DNA from: an uncultured Macromonas sp.
GTDB lineage: Bacteria; Pseudomonadota; Gammaproteobacteria; Burkholderiales; Burkholderiaceae
NCBI GenBank assembly: GCA_946481585.1
Contig: CAMLOF010000182.1
Span: 1 to 6,194 of the forward strand
Length of the DNA stretch: 6,194 nucleotides
Direction of reading: 5' to 3'
This document shows positions 1-3,567 of this stretch, in pieces (positions within the stretch are counted from its first letter, which is position 1; every line of letters starts with the position of its first letter). The translations under genes were made by a program, and so were the position numbers. The notes below the pieces were generated by a model. It made no database searches, was not told the DNA's origin, and worked only from the letters and a program-made list of their open reading frames with translations.

Positions 1-1245
1 GAGGCCGAGATCCGTGGCCACCGTCGCACCTACATCGGTGCCATGCCGGGCAAGGTGCTGCAAAGCCTGAACAAGGTTGGCACACGCAACCCGTTGTTCC
101 TGCTGGACGAGATTGACAAGCTGGGCATGGACTTCCGTGGCGATCCGTCATCGGCGCTGCTGGAGGTGCTGGATCCCGAGCAGAACCACACCTTTGGCGA
201 CCACTACGTGGAGGTGGACTTCGACCTGTCGGACGTGATGTTCGTGGCGACTTCCAACTCCATGAACATTCCGCCCGCGTTGCTGGACCGCATGGAGGTG
301 ATCCGCCTCTCCGGTTACACCGAGGACGAGAAGACCAACATCGCCCTAAAGTACCTGCTGCCCAAGCAGCTCAAGAACAACGGCATCAAGGACGGTGAGC
401 TGACCGTGACCGAGGATGCCGTGCGCGATGTGGTGCGTTACTACACCCGTGAGGCGGGCGTGCGTTCGCTGGAGCGCGAGCTGTCCAAGATCTGCCGCAA
501 GGTGGTCAAGGGCCTGTTGCTCAAGAAGTACACGCCGACCGTGGTGGTGAATGCCGAGAACCTGAGCGACTTCCTGGGCGTGCGCAAGTTCACGTACGGG
601 CGTGCCGAACAGCAGAACCAGGTGGGTCAGGTTGTGGGCCTGGCCTGGACCGAGGTGGGCGGCGACCTGCTGACCATCGAGGCAGCCCTGATGCCCGGCA
701 AGGGCAACGTCATCCGCACCGGCCAGTTGGGCGATGTGATGAAGGAGTCCGTGGAAGCGGCACGCACTGTGGTGCGCAGCCGCGCGCGCAACCTGGGCAT
801 CAAGGACGAGGTGTTCGAGAAGAAGGACATCCACATCCACGTGCCCGATGGCGCCACGCCCAAGGACGGCCCGAGCGCGGGTGCAGCCATGACGACGGCC
901 ATGGTGTCGGCGCTGACTGGCATTCCGGTGCGTGCTGACGTGGCGATGACCGGCGAGATCACCCTGCGTGGCGAGGTGACGGCGATCGGCGGCCTCAAGG
1001 AGAAGTTGCTGGCGGCGCTGCGTGGCGGCATCAAGACGGTGATCATCCCTGAGGAAAACGTCAAGGACCTCGCCGAGATTCCGGACAACGTCAAGGAAGG
1101 CCTGGAGATCGTTCCGGTGAAATGGATCGACAAGGTGCTGCAGTTGGCGCTGGAACGCACCACCGTGCCGCTGACCGAGGAAGAGGCTGCGCCGGTGGCG
1201 GCTGCAGCACCTGCTGCGGATGCCTCCGGTGCCGTGAAACACTGA
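1..1245 (+). CDS. lon: ATP-dependent protease Lon, C-terminal half (5' truncated by window edge)
   Basis: Lon is a cytoplasmic ring-shaped AAA+ serine protease that unfolds and degrades misfolded and short-lived regulatory proteins. The frame is open from base 1, so the first visible codons are internal; 414 residues are visible of a protein that usually has about 780-810, so the N-terminal substrate-binding domain and Walker A are outside. Visible in order: Walker B (LLDEID, about residues 34-39), sensor-1 region (FVATSNS), the conserved [13 protein letters not shown] segment with its arginine, the AAA+ alpha-helical lid, then the protease domain. The catalytic serine lies in [10 protein letters not shown] (codon 874-876) and the catalytic lysine in GGLKEK (codon 1003-1005), 43 residues apart as in E. 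coli Lon (Ser679/Lys722). The last 20 or so residues are an Ala-rich tail that is not part of the conserved fold. No clear terminator follows the TGA, so read-through into the tRNA cluster is possible. Identification is very secure. Confidence 0.98.
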   Translation, partial: EAEIRGHRRTYIGAMPGKVLQSLNKVGTRNPLFLLDEIDKLGMDFRGDPSSALLEVLDPEQNHTFGDHYVEVDFDLSDVMFVATSNSMNIPPALLDRMEVIRLSGYTEDEKTNIALKYLLPKQLKNNGIKDGELTVTEDAVRDVVRYYTREAGVRSLERELSKICRKVVKGLLLKKYTPTVVVNAENLSDFLGVRKFTYGRAEQQNQVGQVVGLAWTEVGGDLLTIEAALMPGKGNVIRTGQLGDVMKESVEAARTVVRSRARNLGIKDEVFEKKDIHIHVPDGATPKDGPSAGAAMTTAMVSALTGIPVRADVAMTGEITLRGEVTAIGGLKEKLLAALRGGIKTVIIPEENVKDLAEIPDNVKEGLEIVPVKWIDKVLQLALERTTVPLTEEEAAPVAAAAPAADASGAVKH

Positions 1246-1263
1246 AAAATTTTTTGAGCAGGT

Positions 1264-1293
1264 TTGACTAAGCCCAAAAAATCGGTATAGAAT
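1264..1293 (+). promoter_or_regulatory. Probable sigma-70 promoter of the tRNA cluster
   Basis: TTGACT at 1264-1269 matches five of six bases of the -35 consensus. TAGAAT at 1288-1293 matches five of six of the -10 consensus, with an 18-base spacer. An overlapping alternative -10, TATAGA at 1286-1291, would give a 16-base spacer. Transcription would begin near 1300, leaving a leader of roughly 40 bases before the first tRNA-Gly. The site lies in the only A/T-rich stretch after lon. The assignment is by motif and position only. Confidence 0.7.
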
Positions 1294-1340
1294 AATGGCT
1301 TCAGACGACGCAAACAGCAATGTTTGAAAAGACTGAAAAT

Positions 1341-1416
1341 GCGGGATTAGCTCAGTTGGTAGAGCGATACCTTGCCAAGGTATAGGTCGAGAGTTCGAGC
1401 CTCTTATCCCGCTCCA
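1341..1416 (+). tRNA. tRNA-Gly (anticodon GCC), copy 1
   Basis: A complete 76-base cloverleaf with encoded CCA. The 7-bp acceptor stem GCGGGAT/ATCCCGC is perfect, with discriminator T before CCA. The D arm is GCTC/GAGC. The anticodon stem ATACC/GGTAT encloses TTGCCAA with anticodon GCC at 1374-1376. The T arm carries the usual TTCGAGC loop, with one G-U pair at the base of its stem. It decodes GGC and GGU. It is the first gene of a Gly-Cys-Gly cluster and is identical base for base to the third gene. The E. coli glyW-cysT-leuZ operon has a comparable Gly-Cys order. Confidence 0.98.
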
Positions 1417-1423
1417 TTTTCCG

Positions 1424-1451
1424 AAAAAGGAAGCCCCGGCTTCCTTTTTTT
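1424..1451 (+). terminator. Rho-independent-terminator-like hairpin after the first tRNA-Gly
   Basis: The GC-containing stem GGAAGC (1429-1434) / GCTTCC (1439-1444) closes a CCCG loop. A5 on the left (1424-1428) pairs with the start of a run of seven T (1445-1451), giving an 11-bp stem and a U-tract. It sits inside the tRNA cluster, 7 bases after the first tRNA-Gly, so it would cut expression of tRNA-Cys and the second tRNA-Gly unless it leaks, acts in processing, or those genes have another promoter. Confidence 0.75.
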
Positions 1452-1452
1452 A

Positions 1453-1471
1453 TCCGGCACGGAAAGCCGGA
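1453..1471 (+). other. Second small inverted repeat before tRNA-Cys
   Basis: TCCGGC (1453-1458) and GCCGGA (1466-1471) form a 6-bp stem with a 7-base loop, directly after the T-tract of the preceding hairpin. No U-tract follows, so it is not a terminator by itself. Its right part, GGAAAGCCGG (1461-1470), is also complementary (one bulged A) to CCGGCTTCC (1436-1444), the right arm of the preceding hairpin, so the two structures may compete. It may equally be a processing signal or chance. Confidence 0.4.
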
Positions 1472-1484
1472 GTGCAACAGACAA

Positions 1485-1558
1485 GGCGCGGTAGCAAAGC
1501 GGTTATGCACCGGATTGCAAATCCGTGTAGGTCGGTTCGACTCCGGCCCGCGCCTCCA
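1485..1558 (+). tRNA. tRNA-Cys (anticodon GCA)
   Basis: A 74-base cloverleaf with encoded CCA. The acceptor stem GGCGCGG/CCGCGCC is perfect, with discriminator T. The anticodon loop TTGCAAA has GCA at 1517-1519. The T loop is TTCGACT in a 5-bp stem containing one G-U pair. The D arm is short, as in E. coli tRNA-Cys, and the body is very similar to that tRNA. The outermost anticodon-stem position (C1510 opposite T1526) does not pair; E. coli has G-U there. It decodes UGC and UGU. It lies between the two identical tRNA-Gly genes, 28 bases before the second. Confidence 0.97.
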
Positions 1559-1586
1559 GGTTAAAGGTCTGCGCAAGCAGGTCTAT

Positions 1587-1662
1587 GCGGGATTAGCTCA
1601 GTTGGTAGAGCGATACCTTGCCAAGGTATAGGTCGAGAGTTCGAGCCTCTTATCCCGCTCCA
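1587..1662 (+). tRNA. tRNA-Gly (anticodon GCC), copy 2
   Basis: Identical over all 76 bases to the copy starting 246 bases upstream; the anticodon GCC is at 1620-1622 and CCA is encoded. It is the last gene of the Gly-Cys-Gly cluster, ending 8 bases before a strong terminator hairpin. Complete identity in the mature tRNA, with diverged sequence immediately outside, fits either selection or gene conversion between the two copies. Confidence 0.98.
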
Positions 1663-1670
1663 ACACCGTC

Positions 1671-1698
1671 AAAAAAGGAAGCTTCGGCTTCCTTTTTT
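1671..1698. terminator. Strong bidirectional Rho-independent terminator between the tRNA cluster and cobA
   Basis: AAAAAAGGAAGC (1671-1682) and GCTTCCTTTTTT (1687-1698) form a perfect 12-bp stem closed by the extra-stable UUCG tetraloop. Six A on one side and six T on the other supply a U-tract on either strand. On the + strand it ends the tRNA cluster 8 bases after CCA. On the - strand it lies 67 bases past the cobA stop (loop CGAA), with no better terminator in between. Confidence 0.92.
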
Positions 1699-1717
1699 GC
1701 TTTCTGCGCCTCATTGG

Positions 1718-1731
1718 CCCTCCCGGGAGGG
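1718..1731. other. 14-base perfect palindrome downstream of cobA
   Basis: CCCTCCC/GGGAGGG reads the same on both strands and lies in the 103-base gap between the second tRNA-Gly and the cobA stop. As RNA it could form only a 5-bp stem with a CCGG loop and has no U-tract. It may add structure at the 3' end of the leftward transcript before the terminator at 1671-1698, or be chance in GC-rich DNA. No other feature was seen in this gap. Confidence 0.35.
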
Positions 1732-1765
1732 GGAGCCATCATTTCCCAGCGACGGGTTGGTGCCT

Positions 1766-2557
1766 TCAGGCGGCTTGAAGGTTGGTCGTTTCGGACGTGG
1801 CTTGCATTTGGGCCAGCCCGCGCAGTACATCACCCACGATGATCACTGAAGGGCTTCCAAGCTGTTGCTCGTGCAGGGTTTGCTGCAATTGGCCCAGGGT
1901 GGTGACTGCGTGGCGCTGTTGGGGCAAGGTGGCGCGCTGCACGATGGCCAGCGGCGTGTGGGCAGGCAACCCTTCCAGCAGGCCCGATTCGATCTGCTCT
2001 GCGCTGGACACACCCATGTAGATGACCAGCGTCAGCCGGGCCTGGTGCGCGCAGCGCGCCAGTGCGGCCCAGTCGGTGCCGCTGTCGCCAGGCTTGGCGT
2101 GCCCCGTGACGAAGACCACGCCGTGCGCGTGTTCACGGTGGGTGAGTGGCACGTTCAGGGAAGTCACGGCGGCCAGGCCAGAGGTGATGCCGTTGACCAC
2201 GCGGACCTGTATGCCTTCGGCTTCCAGGTGTTCCACTTCCTCGCCGCCCCGTCCAAAGATGAAGGGGTCGCCGCCCTTGAGTCGCACCACCGTCTCGCCT
2301 GCCAGGGCCGCCTGGATCATCAAACGTTCGATGAATGCCTGCGGCGTGGATTTGCAGCCGCCGCGCTTGCCCACGTGCACGATGCGGGCATCGGGCCGTG
2401 CGTGGGTGAGCACCTCGTCGTTGACCAGATCGTCCACAAGCAGCACGGTGGCCGAGGCAATGGCCTTGACCGCCTTGAGGGTGAGCAGTTCCGGATCGCC
2501 GGGGCCGGCGCCCACGAGCGTGACGGTGGGGCGCTGGGGTTGGGATGTCTGGGACAT
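1766..2557 (-). CDS. cobA: Uroporphyrinogen-III C-methyltransferase (SUMT), monofunctional
   Basis: This cytoplasmic enzyme transfers two methyl groups from S-adenosylmethionine to C-2 and C-7 of uroporphyrinogen III, giving precorrin-2, the branch point to siroheme and cobalamin. The 263-residue product shows the family's motifs: VGAGPGDPELLTLKA at the N-terminus (14-29), GKRGG (63-67), VVRLKGGDPFIFGRGGEE (90-107), NGITSGLAA (122-130), LTHR (138-141) and the C-terminal IIVGDV (239-244). The length fits stand-alone SUMT (about 250-280); the CysG dehydrogenase/ferrochelatase part is absent, so precorrin-2 must be finished by another enzyme. The ATG at 2557 was chosen because conserved sequence begins soon after it and a GGAG lies 6 bases upstream. 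It follows ybiB by 37 bases and is probably the last gene of a nasA-ybiB-cobA operon. With nitrate reductase alongside, its likely job is siroheme for assimilatory nitrite reductase, although sulfite reductase would also use it. The name cobA follows betaproteobacterial usage. Confidence 0.95.
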   Translation of the reverse strand: MSQTSQPQRPTVTLVGAGPGDPELLTLKAVKAIASATVLLVDDLVNDEVLTHARPDARIVHVGKRGGCKSTPQAFIERLMIQAALAGETVVRLKGGDPFIFGRGGEEVEHLEAEGIQVRVVNGITSGLAAVTSLNVPLTHREHAHGVVFVTGHAKPGDSGTDWAALARCAHQARLTLVIYMGVSSAEQIESGLLEGLPAHTPLAIVQRATLPQQRHAVTTLGQLQQTLHEQQLGSPSVIIVGDVLRGLAQMQATSETTNLQAA

Positions 2558-2563
2558 GGTGGG

Positions 2564-2567
2564 CTCC
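2564..2567 (-). promoter_or_regulatory. Ribosome binding site of cobA
   Basis: CTCC on the + strand reads GGAG on the coding strand, 6 bases before the ATG. It supports this start over GTG/ATG-type codons further upstream in the same open frame, which lie within ybiB. Confidence 0.75.
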
Positions 2568-2594
2568 GGTAGGCTTGGGTGATCGGGGCGAGGA

Positions 2595-3533
2595 TCAGGC
2601 GGGCAGGGATAGCTCGGCAAGAGCTTTCTCGATGTGGCGGGCCTGCGTTGCAATCGGCGTGGGCAAGGCCTGCTCACCACGCAGAACCCGTGCGATGTAG
2701 CGTGCGGTGGCTTCGCGGTCCTGTCCGGCGGGCAGGTCTGGCAGCGAAGCGAGAGAGCCCGCTTGCTGGGGTTCCACGGTGCGGCATTCGCCCTCGCTGA
2801 ACAGGTCCAGCTGTGGCGTGCGGCGTGGGTCGGCCACCGGTTCACCCTCCGTACCACGCAGCAGCAGTGCATGGGTGCCGGTCAGGCGAAGCACGGCGCT
2901 CATGCTGTGCAGGTATTCGGGGTGGGTGTAGCTGCTGACGAGCAGGCTGGGGCCGGTGCAGGGGTTGAGCAGCTTGACGAGGCTGTGCGCGCTGTTGCGC
3001 AAGCCGACGACACGGCGGACATCGAGCAGCTTTTGCAAAGCGGGAAGCAGACCTTCCGTCGGCAGGAACCAGACACCTGCCTGGTCTGGCAGATCTGCGA
3101 GGGACGAAAGAAACGGGTTTGGGATCGCGCCTTGCTGCGCCAGGGTGCTGAGCACCTCGCTCGTTGTGACGCGCCCAGGGTCAACCTGCTGGCCGTGGAT
3201 CAGCACGCGCAGCCCCCGGCGGGCCAGCAACAGGGCCAGCAGGGTGGTGAGCGCAGGCAGCTTTCGTGCGCCGTTGTAGCAAGGCAGAACGACGGTGGGC
3301 GTGGTGCCCGTGGCGCGGGCAGGTAGCCGCGCGTGTACGGCGTCCAGGAATCCGGCCATTTCCTCGGGCGTTTCACCCTTCACGCGCATGGCGATGCAGA
3401 ACGCCCCCACTTCCAGGTCGCTTACCTGGCCGTCGAGCACCTGACCAAGGAGATCGCTCGCCGACTCGCGCGACAGCGCGCGGGCACCATCTTTGCCGCG
3501 ACCGATTTCCTTGATGTAGTGAGAAATGCCCAT
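2595..3533 (-). CDS. ybiB: YbiB/TrpD2-family protein (anthranilate phosphoribosyltransferase-like, putative nucleic-acid-binding)
   Basis: The 312-residue product starts MGISHYIKEIGRGKDGAR, closely matching the start of E. coli YbiB (about 320 residues), which fixes the ATG at 3533. An N-terminal helical domain resembling glycosyltransferase family 3 (residues about 1-70, with AMRVKGETPEEMAGF) is followed by the larger alpha/beta domain. The loop that binds phosphoribosyl pyrophosphate in true TrpD (GTGGD) is replaced by PCYNGARKLP (84-93), as is typical of YbiB/TrpD2. Other family-like segments are GLRNSAHSLVKLLNP (177-191) and LRGTEGEPVADPRR (225-238). Known of the family: E. coli YbiB binds nucleic acids, lacks TrpD activity, and its gene lies in the LexA-controlled dinG-ybiB operon. 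Here the gene sits between nasA (34-base gap) and cobA (37-base gap) with no dinG in view. No good Shine-Dalgarno precedes the start, so translation may depend on coupling to or read-through from nasA. Its cellular role is unknown. Confidence 0.9.
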   Translation of the reverse strand: MGISHYIKEIGRGKDGARALSRESASDLLGQVLDGQVSDLEVGAFCIAMRVKGETPEEMAGFLDAVHARLPARATGTTPTVVLPCYNGARKLPALTTLLALLLARRGLRVLIHGQQVDPGRVTTSEVLSTLAQQGAIPNPFLSSLADLPDQAGVWFLPTEGLLPALQKLLDVRRVVGLRNSAHSLVKLLNPCTGPSLLVSSYTHPEYLHSMSAVLRLTGTHALLLRGTEGEPVADPRRTPQLDLFSEGECRTVEPQQAGSLASLPDLPAGQDREATARYIARVLRGEQALPTPIATQARHIEKALAELSLPA

Positions 3534-3567
3534 GGCGGGATTTTCGGCGTTCTTATATGAAAATGGG

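Larger units (their letters stand above)
1341..1662 (+). repeat. Direct repeat pair formed by the two tRNA-Gly genes
   Basis: The 76-base units at 1341-1416 and 1587-1662 are identical and in the same orientation. Each is followed after 7-8 bases by a hairpin with the same stem (GGAAGC/GCTTCC flanked by A and T runs); the hairpin cores differ only in the loop (CCCG in the first, TTCG in the second). The unit repeated is therefore tRNA gene plus hairpin, with tRNA-Cys between. Homologous recombination between the copies would delete 246 bp including tRNA-Cys. Confidence 0.85.

Noticed and set aside
1246..1260. Terminator directly after lon
   Set aside because: There is an A-run/T-run after the stop codon but no GC-rich stem, so it does not qualify as a Rho-independent terminator.
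346..1320. Long minus-strand open frame (324 codons) opposite lon
   Set aside because: It lies antisense to an unmistakable lon sequence, its translation is rich in His/Arg/Gln with no family resemblance, and long antisense frames are expected in GC-rich DNA. The 228-codon frame at 627-1313 is rejected for the same reason.
1865..2572. Plus-strand open frame of 235 codons opposite cobA
   Set aside because: It is antisense to highly conserved SUMT motifs and its translation resembles no family I know.
2558..2872. N-terminal extension of CobA by 105 codons
   Set aside because: The upstream translation is Cys/Arg/Pro-rich and unlike SUMT, overlaps the ybiB 3' end, and the ATG at 2557 has a good ribosome binding site.
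3534..3567. Separate promoter for ybiB in the short A/T-rich gap after nasA
   Set aside because: A TATA-like stretch (CATATAAG on the coding strand) is present, but no -35 element lies at a suitable distance.
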